From: Hydractinia symbiolongicarpus
Taxonomy: Eukaryota > Cnidaria > Hydrozoa > Anthoathecata > Hydractiniidae
DNA length: 64,000 bases
Assembly (NCBI RefSeq): GCF_029227915.1
Contig: NC_079885.1
Span: forward strand, 620,001 to 684,000
Reading direction: 5' to 3'
Below, one piece after another: positions 24,361 to 35,374 of this stretch (positions are counted from its first letter, which is position 1; every line of letters starts with the position of its first letter). The translations under genes were made by a program, and so were the position numbers. The notes beneath the pieces are model-generated. The model made no database searches, was not told the origin of the DNA, and worked only from the letters and a program-made list of their open reading frames with translations.

Positions 24361-25962
24361 GTACCCAGGGAGTAAACTCATTTCCCGAACGATTTTTTAT
24401 ATTATTTTTTTACCACTAAACGCATGAGACTTGTAGTTTTCAAAAATATTTTCATATTTGATGGGACGCTGAATAAAAGAAGTTTAATCGCCGGCAAACG
24501 AAAATCTGCGATTTCCCGTAAATCCCGGACGCTGCCCGTATAGTCAAAAGTATACAAACAAAGTACCCAGGGAGTAAACTCATTTCCGGAACGATTTTTT
24601 AAATTTATTTTTTCACCACTAAAACGCATGAGACTTGTAGTTTTTAAAACTGTTTTCATTTTTGATGAGACGCTGAATAAAAGAAGTTTAATCGCCGGCA
24701 AACGAAAACCCGTGATTTCCCGTAAATCCCGGCTTGGCCCGTATAGTCAAAAGTATACAAAGAAAGTACCCAGGGAGTAAACTCATTTCCCGAACGATTT
24801 TTTAAATTTTTTTTTTCACCACTAAAACGCATAAGACTTGTAGTTTTTAAAAATGTTTTCATTTTTGATGAGACGCTGAATAAAAGAAGTTTAATCGCCG
24901 GCAAACGAAAACCTGCGATTTCCCGTAAATCCCGGACTCGGCCCGTATAGTCAAAAGTATACAAAGAAAGTATCCAGGGAATAAACTCATTTCCCGAACG
25001 ATTTTTTAAATTATTTTTTCACCACTAAAACGCATGAGACTTGTAGTTTTTAAAAATGTTTTCATTTTTGCTGAGACGCTGAATAAAAGAAGTTTAATCG
25101 CCGGGAAACGAAAAACCGCGATTTCCCGTAAATCCCGGACTCGGCCCGTATAATCAAAAGTATAATAAGAAAGTACCCAGGGTGTAAACTCATTTTCCGA
25201 ACGATTTTTTAAATTATTATTTCACCACTAAAGCCCATGAGACTTGTAGTTTTTAAAAATGTTTTCATTTTTGATGAGACGCTGAAAAAAAGAAGTTTAA
25301 TCGCCGGCAAACGAAAACCCGCCATTTCCCGTAAACCCTGGACTCGGCCCGTATAATCAAAAGTATACAAAGAAAGTACCCAGGGAGTAAACTCATTTCC
25401 CGAACGATTTTTTAAATTATTTTTTCACCACTAACACGCATGACACTTGTAGTTTTTAAAAAAGTTTTCATTTTTGATGAGACGGTGAATAAAAGAAGTT
25501 TAATCGCCGGCAAACGAAAACCTGCGATTTCCCGTAAATCCTGGACTCGGCCCGTATAGTCAAAAGTATACAAAGAAAGTACCCAGGGAGTAAACTCATT
25601 TCCCAAACGATTTTTTAAATTATTATTTCACCACTAAAACGCATGAGACTTGTAGTTTTCAAGAATGTTATCATTTTTGATGAGACGCTGAATAAAAGCA
25701 GTTTAATCGCCGGCAAACGAAAACCTGCGATTTGCCGTAAATCCCGGACTCGGCCCGTATAGTCAAAAGTATACAAAGAAAGTACCCAGGGAGTAAACTC
25801 ATTTCCAGAACGATTTTTTAAATTATTTTTTCACCACTAAAACGCATAAGACTTGTAGTTTTTAAAAATGTTTTCATTTTTGATGAGACGCTGAATAAAA
25901 GAAAACCCGCGATTTCCCGTAAATCCCGGCTTGGCCCGTATAGTCAAAAGTATACAAAGAAA
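24361..25962 (+). repeat. Mixed monomers, including first 181-bp deletion copy
   Basis: Monomers start at 24361, 24563, 24766, 24970, 25173, 25376, 25579 and 25782. 24563-24969 resembles 22333-22738 (shared AAAACTGTTTTC and CCCGTGATTTCCC). 25782-25962 is the first 181-bp copy in the left arm: TAAAAG is followed directly by AAAACCCGC, with GAAGTTTAATCGCCGGCAAAC lost. Confidence 0.8.
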
Positions 25963-27159
25963 GTACCCAGGAAGTAAACTCATTTCCCGAACGATTTTTT
26001 AAATTACTTTTTCACCACTAAAACGCATGAGACTTGTAGTTTTTAAAAATGTTTTCATTTCCGATGAGACGCTGAATAAAAGAAGTTTAATCGCCGGCAA
26101 AAGAAAACCTGCGATTTCCCGTAAATCCTGGACTCGGCCCGTATAGTCAAAAGTATACAAAAAAAGTACCCAGGGTGTAAACTCATTTCCCAAACGATTT
26201 TTTAACTTATTATTTCACCACTAAAACGCATGGGACTTGTAGTTTTTAAAAATGTTTTCATTTTTGATGAGTCGCTGAATAAAAGAAGTTTAATCGCCGG
26301 CAAACGAAAACCCGCCATTTCCCGTAAACCCTTGACTCGGCCCGTATAATCAAAAGTATACAAAGAAAGTACCCAGGGAGTAAACTCATTTCCCAAACGA
26401 TTTTTTAAATTATTTTTTCACCACTAAAACGCGTGACACTTGTAATTTTCAAAAATGTTTTCATTTTTGATGAGACGCTGAATAAAAGACGTTTAATCGC
26501 CGGCAAACGAAAACCCGCCATTTCCCGTAAACCCCAGACTCGGCCCGCATAGTCAAAAGTATACAAAGAAAGTAACCATGGAGTAAACTCATTTCCCGAA
26601 CGATTTTTTAAATTATTTTTTCAGCACTAAAACGCATGAGACTTGTAGTTTTTAAAAATGTTTTCATTTTTGATGAGACGGTGAATAAAAGAAGTTTAAT
26701 CGCCGGCAAACGAAAACCTGCGATTTCCCGTAAATCCTGGCCTCGGCCCGTATAGTCAAAAGTATACAAAGAAAGTACCCAGGGAGTAAACTCATTTCCC
26801 AAACGATTTTTTAAATTATTATTTCACCACTAAAACGCATGAGACTTGTAGTTTTCAAGAATGTTTTCATTTTTGATGAGACGCTGAATAAAAGCAGTTT
26901 AATCGCCGGCAAACGAAAACCTGCGAATTCCTGTAAATCCCGGACTCGGCCCGTATAATCAAAAGTATACAAAGAAAGTACCCAGGGAGTAAACTCATTT
27001 CCAGAACGATTTTTTAAATTATTTTTTCACCACTAAAACGCATAAGACTTGTAGTTTTTAAAATTGTTTTCATTTTTGATGAGACGCTGAATAAAAAGAA
27101 AACCCGCGATTTCCCGTAAATCCCGGCTTGGCCCGTATAGTCAAAAGTATACAAAGAAA
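25963..27159 (+). repeat. Block H (hexamer), single left-arm copy, 1197 bp
   Basis: Six monomers start at 25963, 26166, 26369, 26572, 26775 and 26978 (5x203+182). The class order is: ACTTTTTCACC; GGGTG with CCAAACG and GCCATTTCC; GTGACACTTG with AAAAGACG; CATGGAG with CAGCAC and GACGGTG; CAAGAATG with AAAAGCAG and TTCCTGTAAATC; then the 21-bp-deletion class. This is the same order as the 1196-bp hexamers on the - strand at 40445-47010. Only one copy is seen in the left arm. Its last monomer also begins block Y. Confidence 0.87.
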
Positions 27160-28965
27160 GTACCCAGGGAGTAAACTGATTTCCCGAACGATTTTTTAAA
27201 TTACTTTTTCACCACTAAAACGCATGAGACTTGTAGTTTTTAAAAATGTTTTCATTTTCGATGAGACGCTGAATAAAAGAGGTTTAATCGCCGGCAAACG
27301 AAAACCTGCGATTTCCCGTAAATCCCGGACTCGGCCCGTATAGTCAAAAGTATACAAAGAAAGTACCCAGGGTGTAAACTCATTTCCCAAACGATTTTTT
27401 AAATTATTATTTCACCACTAAAACGCATGAGACTTGTAGTTTTCAAGAATGTTTTCATTTTTGATGAGACGCTGAATAAAAGAAGTTTAATCGCCGGCAA
27501 ACGAAAACCTGCGATTTCCCGTAAATCCCGGACTCGGCCCGTATAGTCGAAAGTACACAAAGAAAGTACCCAGGGAGTAAACTCATTTCCCGAACGATTT
27601 TTTAATTTTTTTTTTCACCACTAAAACGCATGAGACTTGTAGTTTTCAAAAATGTTTTCATTTTTGATGAGACGCTTAATGAAAGAGGTTTAATCGCCGG
27701 AAAACAAAAACCCGCGATTTCCCGTAAATCCTGGGCTTGGCCCGTATAGTCGAATGTATACAAAAAAAGTACCCTGTGAGTAAACTGATTTCCCGAACGA
27801 TTTTTTAAATTACTTTTTCACCACTAAAACGCATGAGACTTGTAGTTTTTAAAAATGTTTTCATTTTCGATGAGACGCTGAATAAAAGAAGTTTAATCGC
27901 CGGCAAACGAAAACCTGCGATTTCCCGTAAATCCCGGACTCGGCCCGTATAGTCAAAAGTATACAAAGAAAGTACCCAGGGAGTAAACTCATTTCCAGAA
28001 CGATTTTTTAAATTATTTTTTCACCACTAAAACGCATAAGACTTGTAGTTTTTAAAATTGTTTTCATTTTTGATGAGACGCTGAATAAAAAGAAAACCCG
28101 CGATTTCCCGTAAATCCCGGCTTGGCCCGTATAGTCAAAAGTATACAAAGAAAGTACCCAGGGAGTAAACTGATTTCCCGAACGATTTTTTAAATTACTT
28201 TTTCACCACTAAAACGCATGAGACTTGTAGTTTTTAAAAATGTTTTCATTTTCGATGAGACGCTGAATAAAAGAGGTTTAATCGCCGGCAAACGAAAACC
28301 TGCGATTTCCCGTAAATCCCGGACTCGGCCCGTATAGTCAAAAGTATACAAAGAAAGTACCCAGGGTGTAAACTCATTTCCCAAACGATTTTTTAAATTA
28401 TTATTTCACCACTAAAACGCATGAGACTTGTAGTTTTCAAGAATGTTTTCATTTTTGATGAGACGCTGAATAAAAGAAGTTTAATCGCCGGCAAACGAAA
28501 ACCTGCGATTTCCCGTAAATCCCGGACTCGGCCCGTATAGTCGAAAGTACACAAAGAAAGTACCCAGGGAGTAAACTCATTTCCCGAACGATTTTTTAAT
28601 TTTTTTTTTCACCACTAAAACGCATGAGACTTGTAGTTTTCAAAAATGTTTTCATTTTTGATGAGACGCTTAATGAAAGAGGTTTAATCGCCGGAAAACA
28701 AAAACCCGCGATTTCCCGTAAATCCTGGGCTTGGCCCGTATAGTCGAATGTATACAAAAAAAGTACCCTGTGAGTAAACTCATTTCCAGAACGATTTTTT
28801 AAATTATTTTTTCAGCACTAAAACGCATGAGACTTGTAGTTTTTAAAAATGTTTTCATTTTTGATGAGACGGTGAATAAAAGAAGTTTAATCGCCGGCAA
28901 ACGAAAACCTGCGATTTCCCGTAAATCCTGGACTCGGCCCGTATAGTCAAAAGTATACAAAGAAA
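26978..28965 (+). repeat. Block Y: two tandem 994-bp copies
   Basis: 26978-27971 and 27972-28965 are each 182+4x203 bp. The first four monomers (26978-27768 and 27972-28762) are near identical, sharing GTCGAAAGTACACAAAG, TTTTTAATTTTTTTTTTCACC-type tracts and GTATACAAAAAAAG. The fifth differs: 27769-27971 switches to the AACTGATTTCCCG class, while 28763-28965 switches to CAGCAC/GACGGTG. So one block was joined to two different followers. The tetramer recurs inverted at 52219-53008 and 54206-54996. Confidence 0.88.
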
Positions 28966-29168
28966 GTACCCAGGGAGTAAACTCATTTCCCAAACGATTT
29001 TTTAAATTATTATTTCACCACTAAAACGCATGAGACTTGTAGTTTTCAAGAATGTTTTCATTTTTGATGAGACGCTGAATAAAAGCAGTTTAATCGCCGG
29101 CAAACGAAAACCTGCGATTTCCTGTAAATCCCGGACTCGGCCCGTATAGTCAAAAGTATACAAAGAAA

Positions 29169-31922
29169 GTACCCAGGGAGTAAACTGATTTCCCGAACGA
29201 TTTTTTAAATTACTTTTTCACCACTAAAACGCATGAGACTTGTAGTTTTTAAAAATGTTTTCATTTTCGATGAGACGCTGAATAAAAGAAGTTTAATCGC
29301 CGGCAAACGAAAACCTGCGATTTCCCGTAAATCCCGGACTCGGCCCGTATAGTCAAAAGTATACAAAGAAAGTACCCAGGGTGTAAACTCATTTCCAGAA
29401 CGATTTTTTAAATTATTTTTTCACCACTAAAACGCATAAGACTTGTAGTTTTTAAAAATGTTTTCATTTTTGATGAGACGCTGAATAAAAGAAAACCCGC
29501 GATTTCCCGTAAATCCCGGCTTGGCCCGTATAGTCAAAAGTATACAGAGAAAGTACCCAGGGAGTAAACTGATTTCCCGAACGATTTTTTAAATTACTTT
29601 TTCACCACTAAAACGCATGAGACTTGTAGTTTTTAAAAATGTTTTCATTTTCGATGAGACGCTGAATAAAAGAAGTTTAATCGCCGGCAAACGAAAACCT
29701 GCGATTTCCTGTAAATCCCGGACTCGGCCCGTATAGTCAAAAGTATACAAAGAAAGTACCCAGGGAGTAAACTGATTTCCCGAACGATTTTTTAAATTAC
29801 TTTTTCACCACTAAAACGCATGAGACTTGTAGTTTTTAAAAATGTTTTCATTTTCGATGAGACGCTGAATAAAAGAAGTTTAATCGCCGGCAAACGAAAA
29901 CCTGCGATTTCCCGTAAATCCCGGACTCTGCCCGTATAGTCAAAAGTATACAAAGAAAGTACCCAGGGTGTAAACTCATTTCCAGAACGATTTTTTAAAT
30001 TATTTTTTCACCACTAAAACGCATAAGACTTGTAGTTTTTAAAAATGTTTTCATTTTTGATGAGACGCTGAATAAAAGAAAACCCGCGATTTCCCGTAAA
30101 TCCCGGCTTGGCCCGTATAGTCAAAAGTATACAGAGAAAGTACCCAGGGAGTAAACTGATTTCCCGAACGATTTTTTAAATTACTTTTTCACCACTAAAA
30201 CGCATGAGACTTGTAGTTTTTAAAAATGTTTTCATTTTCGATGAGACGCTGAATAAAAGAAGTTTAATCGCCGGCAAACGAAAACCTGCGATTTCCCGTA
30301 AATCCCGGACTCGGCCCGTATTGTCAAAAGTATACAAAGAAAGTACCCAGGGTGTAAACTGATTTCCCGAACGATTTTTTAAATTACTTTTTCACCACTA
30401 AAACGCATGAGACTTGTAGTTTTTAAAAATGTTTTCATTTTCGATGAGACGCTGAATAAAAGAAGTTTAATCGCCGGCAAACGAAAACCTGCGATTTCCC
30501 GTAAATCCCGGACTCGGCCCGTATAGTCAAAAGTATACAAAGAAAGTACCCAGGGTGTAAACTCATTTCCAGAACGATTTTTTAAATTATTTTTTCACCA
30601 CTAAAACGCATAAGACTTGTAGTTTTTAAAAATGTTTTCATTTTTGATGAGACGCTGAATAAAAGCAGTTTAATCGCCGGCAAACGAAAACCTGCGATTT
30701 CCTGTAAATCCCGGACTCGGCCCGTATAGTCAAAAGTCTACAAAGAAAGTACCCAGGGAGTAAACTGATTTCCCGAACGATTTTTTAAATTACTTTTTCA
30801 CCACTAAAACGCATGAGACTTGTAGTTTTTAAAAATGTTTTCATTTTCGATGAGACGCTGAATAAAAGAAGTTTAATCGCCGGCAAACGAAAACCTGCGA
30901 TTTCCCGTAAATCCCGGACTCGGCCCGTATAGTCAAAAGTATACAAAGAAAGTACCCAGGGTGTAAACTCATTTCCAGAACGATTTTTTAAATTATTTTT
31001 TCACCACTAAAACGCATAAGACTTGTAGTTTTTAAAAATGTTTTCATTTTTGATGAGACGCTGAATAAAAGAAAACCCGCGATTTCCCGTAAATCCCGGC
31101 TTGGCCCGTATAGTCAAAAGTATACAGAGAAAGTACCCAGGGAGTAAACTGATTTCCCGAACGATTTTTTAAATTACTTTTTCACCACTAAAACGCATGA
31201 GACTTGTAGTTTTTAAAAATGTTTTCATTTTCGATGAGACGCTGAATAAAAGAAGTTTAATCGCCGGCAAACGAAAACCTGCGATTTCCTGTAAATCCCG
31301 GACTCGGCCCGTATAGTCAAAAGTATACAAAGAAAGTACCCAGGGAGTAAACTGATTTCCCGAACGATTTTTTAAATTACTTTTTCACCACTAAAACGCA
31401 TGAGACTTGTAGTTTTTAAAAATGTTTTCATTTTCGATGAGACGCTGAATAAAAGAAGTTTAATCGCCGGCAAACGAAAACCTGCGATTTCCCGTAAATC
31501 CCGGACTCGGCCCGTATAGTCAAAAGTATACAAAGAAAGTACCCAGGGTGTAAACTCATTTCCAGAACGATTTTTTAAATTATTTTTTCACCACTAAAAC
31601 GCATAAGACTTGTAGTTTTTAAAAATGTTTTCATTTTTGATGAGACGCTGAATAAAAGAAAACCCGCGATTTCCCGTAAATCCCGGCTTGGCCCGTATAG
31701 TCAAAAGTATACAGAGAAAGTACCCAGGGAGTAGACTGATTTCCCGAACGATTTTTTAAATTACTTTTTCACCACTAAAACGCATGAGACTTGTAGTTTT
31801 TAAAAATGTTTTCATTTTCGATGAGACGCTGAATAAAAGAAGTTTAATCGCTGGCAAACGAAAACCTGCGATTTCCCGTAAATCCCGGACTCGGCCCGTA
31901 TAGTCAAAAGTATACAAAGAAA
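29169..31922 (+). repeat. 587-bp trimer HOR within a 1580-bp super-unit
   Basis: Trimers of 203+181+203 bp lie at 29169-29755, 29756-30342, 30749-31335 and 31336-31922. A 406-bp dimer (30343-30748) sits between the second and third, so 29169-30748 and the following DNA repeat at 1580 bp. Flanking monomers have AACTGATTTCCCG and CATTTTCGATG; the middle one is the 21-bp-deletion class with ATACAGAGAAAG. The dimer's second monomer (30546-30748) is a hybrid of a CCAGAACG start and an AAAAGCAG...TTCCTG end. Confidence 0.9.
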
Positions 31923-32645
31923 GTACCCAGGGTGTAAACTCATTTCCCAAACGATTTTTTAAAATATTATTTCACCACTAAAACGCATGAGACTTGTAGT
32001 TTTCAAGAATGTTTTCATTTTTGATGAGGCGCTGAATAAAAGAAGTTTAATCGCCGGCAAACGAAAACCTGCAATTTCCCGTAAATCCCGGACTCGGCCC
32101 GTATAGTCAAAAGTATACAAAGAAAGTACCCAGGGAGTAAACTCATTTCCCGAACGATTTTTTAATTTTTTTTTTCACCACTAAAACGCATGAGACTTGT
32201 AGTTTTCAAAAATGTTTTCATTTTTGATGAGACGCTTAATGAAAGAGGTTTAATCGCCGGAAAACAAAAACCCGCGATTTCCCGTAAATCCTGGGCTTGG
32301 CCCGTATAGTCGAATGTATACAAAGAAAGTACCCTGTGAGTAAACTCATTTCCAGAACGATTTTTTAAATTATTTTTTCACCACTAAAACGCATAAGACT
32401 TGTAGTTTTTAAAAATGTTTTCATTTTTGATGAGACGCTGAATAAAAGAAGTTTAATCGCCGGCAAACGAAAACCCGCGATTTCTCGTAAATCCTGGGCT
32501 TGGCCCGTATAGTCAAAAGTATACAAAGAAAGTACCTAGGGAGTAAATTCATTTCCCGAACGATTTTTTAAATTACTTATTCACCACTAAAACGCATGAG
32601 ACTTGTAGTTTTCAAAAATATTTTCATATTTGATGGGACGCTGAA
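31923..32645 (+). repeat. Junction-proximal left monomers
   Basis: Monomers 31923, 32126 and 32329 and the 114-bp partial 32532-32645 lead into the flip. 32329-32531 has TTTCTCGTAAATCCTGGGC, whose complement is near 32973-33000 and 62450-62470. 32126-32328 is the CTTAATGAAAGAGG/CGGAAAACAAAAACCC class, mirrored at 33345-33547. The partial monomer reads GTAAATTCATTTCCC, mirrored at 32915-32930. Class order is thus roughly mirrored for about three monomers, with one monomer fewer on the left. Confidence 0.8.
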
Positions 32646-32666
32646 AACATTTTTAAAAACTACAAG
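32602..32666. other. Inversion junction: near-palindrome with 15-bp spacer
   Basis: Forward monomers stop and reverse monomers begin here. A 25-base arm at 32602-32626 pairs with 32642-32666 with two mismatches. The spacer between them (32627-32641) is only 15 bp. Pairing continues outward because both flanks are the same satellite in opposite orientation. The left arm ends in a 114-bp partial monomer (32532-32645), and the right arm begins with a 91-bp partial one (32646-32736). Four bases, TGAA (32642-32645), fit both parents, so the join shows 4-bp microhomology. No unique DNA separates the arms. It could be a real inverted duplication or fold-back, or an assembly join. Confidence 0.9.
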
Positions 32667-33142
32667 TCTTATGCGTTTTAGTGGTGAAAAAATAATTTAA
32701 AAAATCGTTCTGGAAATGAGTTTACTCCCTGGGTACTTTCTTTGTATACTTTTGACTATACGGGCCGAGTCCGGGATTTACGGGAAATCGCGGGTTTTCG
32801 TTTGCCGGCGATTAAACTTCTTTTATTCAGCGTCTCATCAAAAATGAAAACATTTTTAAAAACTACAAGTCTCATGCGTTTTAGTGGTGAAAAAGTAATT
32901 TAAAAAATCGTTCGGGAAATGAATTTACTCCCTGGGTACTTTCTTTGTATACTTTTGACTATACGGGCCAAGCCCAGGATTTACGAGTAATCGCCGGTTT
33001 TCGTTTGCCGGCGATTAAACTTCTTTTATTCAGCGTCTCATCAAAAATGAAAACATTTTTGAAAACTACAAGTCTCATGCGTTTTAGTGGTGAAAAAATA
33101 ATTTAAAAAATCGTTCGGGAAATGAGTTTACTCCCTGGGTAC
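32646..33142 (-). repeat. Junction-proximal right monomers, also seen near window end
   Basis: 32646-32736 (partial), 32737-32939 and 32940-33142 match 62125-62619 in order and sequence, and the first ~285 bases match 63716-64000. Shared marks are GGTGAAAAAGTAATTT, GGGAAATGAATTTACTCC and CCAAGCCCAGGATTTACGAG. The one visible change in the 63716-64000 comparison is GTTTTAG versus GTTTTTG. The monomers touching the flip are therefore not unique to it. Confidence 0.82.
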
Positions 33143-35374
33143 TTTCTTTGTATACTTTTGACTATACGGGCCAAGCCGGGATTTACGGGAAATCGCGGGT
33201 TTTCGTTTGCCGGCGATTAAACTTCTTTTATTCAGCGTCTCATCAAAAATGAAAACATTTTTAAAAACTACAAGTCTTATGCGTTTTAGTGGTGAAAAAA
33301 TAATTTAAATAATCGTTCTGGAAATGAGTTTACTCACAGGGTACTTTCTTTGTATACATTCGACTATACGGGCCAAGCCCGGGATTTACGGAAAATCGCG
33401 GGTTTTCGTTTTCCGGCGATTAAACCTCTTTCATTAACCGTCTCATCAAAAATGAAAACATTGTTGAAAATTACAAGTCTCATGCGTTATAGTGGTGAAA
33501 AAAAAATTTAAAAAATCGTTCGGAAAATGAGTTTACTCCCTGGGTACTTTCTTTGTATACATTCGACTATACGGGCCAAGCCCCGGATTTACGGGAAAAC
33601 GCGGGTTTCGTTTGCCGGCGATTAAACCTCTTTCATTAAGCGTCTCATCAAAAATGAAAACATTTTTGAAAACTACAAGTCTCATGCGTTTTAGTGGTGA
33701 AAAAATAATTTAAAAAATCGTTCAGGAAATGAGTTTACTCCCTGGGTACTTCCTTTGTATACTTTTGACTATACGGGCCGCGTCCGGGATTTAGGGAAAT
33801 CGCAGGTTTTCATTTGCCGGCGATTAAACTGCTTTTATTCAGCGTCTCAACAAAAATGAAAACATTTTTGAAAACTACAAGTCTCATGCGTTTTAGTGGT
33901 GAAAAAGTAATTTAAAAAATCGTTCGGGAAATGAGTTTACTCCCTGGGCACTTTCTTTGTATACTTTTGACTATACGGGCCAAGCCCGGGATTTGCGGGA
34001 AATCGCGGGTTTTCGTTTGCCGGCGATTAAACTTCTTTTATTCAGCATCTCATCAAAAATGAAAACATTTTTAAAAACTACAAGTCTTATGCGTTTTAGT
34101 GGTGAAAAAATAATTTAAAAAATCGTTCTGGAAATGAGTTTACTCCCTGGGTACTTTCTTTGTATACTTTTGACTATACAGGCAGAGTCCGGGACTTACG
34201 GGAAATCGCAGGTTTTCGTTTGCCGGCGATTAAACTGCTTTTATTCAGCGTCTCATCAAAAATGAAAACATTCTTGAAAACTACAAGTCTCATGCGTTTT
34301 AGTGGTGAAATAATAATTTAAAATATCGTTTGGGAAATGAGTTTACTCCCTGGGTACTTTCTTTGTATACTTTTGACTATACGGGCCGAGTCCAGGATTT
34401 ACGGGAAATCGCAGGTTTTCGTTTGCCGGCGATTAAACTTCTTTTATTCAGCGTCTCATCGAAAATGAAAACATTTTTAAAAACTACAAGTCTCATGCGT
34501 TTTAGTGGTGAAAAAGTAATTTAAAAAATCGTTCGGGAAATGAGTTTACTCCCTGGGTACTTTCTTTGTATACTTTTGACTATACGGGCCGAGTCAAGGA
34601 TTTACGGGAAATCGCAGGTTTTCGTTTGCCGGCGATTAAACTTCTTTTATTCACCGTCTCATCAAAAATGTAAACATTTTTAAAAACTACAAGTCTCATG
34701 CGTTTTAGTGCTAAAAAAATAATTTAAAAAATCGTTCGGGAAATGAGTTTACTCCATGGGTACTTTCTTTGTATATTTTTGACTATGCGGGCCGAGTCTG
34801 GGGTTTACGGGAAATGGCGAGTTTTCGTTTGCCGGCGATTAAACGTCTTTTATTCAGCGTCTCATCAAAAATGAAAACATTTTTGAAAACTGCAAGTGTC
34901 ATGCGTTTTAGTGGTGAAAAAATAATTTAAAAAATCGTTCTGGAAATGAGTTTACTCACAGGGTACTTTCTTTGTATACATTCGACTATACGGGCCAAGC
35001 CCCGGATTTACGGGAAAACGCGGGATTTCGTTTGCCGGCAATTAGACCTTTTTCATTAAGCGTCTCATCAAAAATGAAAACATTTTTGAAAACTACAAGT
35101 CTCATGCGTTTTAGTGGTGAAAAAATAAATTTAAAAAATCGTTCGGGAAATGAGTTTACTCCCTGGGTACTTTCTTTGTATACATTTGACTATACGGGCC
35201 GAGTCCGGGATTTACGGGAAGTCGCGGGTTTTCGTTTGCCGGCGATTAAACTTCTTTTATTCAGCGTCTCAGCAAAAATGAAAACATTTTTAAAAACTAC
35301 AAGTCTTATGCGTTTTTGTGGTGAAAAAATAAATTTAAAAAATCGTTCGGGAAATGAGTTTACTCCCTGGGTAC
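33143..35374 (-). repeat. Mixed monomers, including two in-frame 204-bp copies
   Basis: Monomer ends (- strand starts) are at 33344, 33547, 33749, 33951, 34154, 34357, 34560, 34763, 34966, 35170 and 35374. No clear HOR is visible. 34967-35170 and 35171-35374 are each 204 bp, a multiple of 3, so a + strand reading frame stays open across them for 189 codons (34972-35541). I read this as a phase accident, not a gene. Confidence 0.8.

Larger units (their letters stand above)
1..32645 (+). repeat. Satellite array, left arm (forward monomers)
   Basis: This is an uninterrupted head-to-tail array of a ~203-bp AT-rich satellite monomer. I placed boundaries by the recurring GTACCC (e.g. 1, 203, 406, 609, 811, 1014, 1217). 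Spacing is mostly 203 bp; common variants are 201, 202 and 204 bp, and rarer ones 189, 181/182 and 97 bp. All monomers run in the same direction up to the flip at 32645. I found no foreign insert or unique spacer. The array starts before base 1. The monomer classes are arranged in higher-order repeats (HORs) listed separately. The family is unrecognised; satellites of this kind normally sit in heterochromatin, but nothing here proves a centromeric location. Confidence 0.97.

Noticed and set aside
32602-32666. Intrinsic transcription terminator or replication origin at the palindrome
   Set aside because: The dyad is fully explained by two satellite arms meeting in opposite orientation. It has no GC-rich stem with U-tract and no origin motif I can support.
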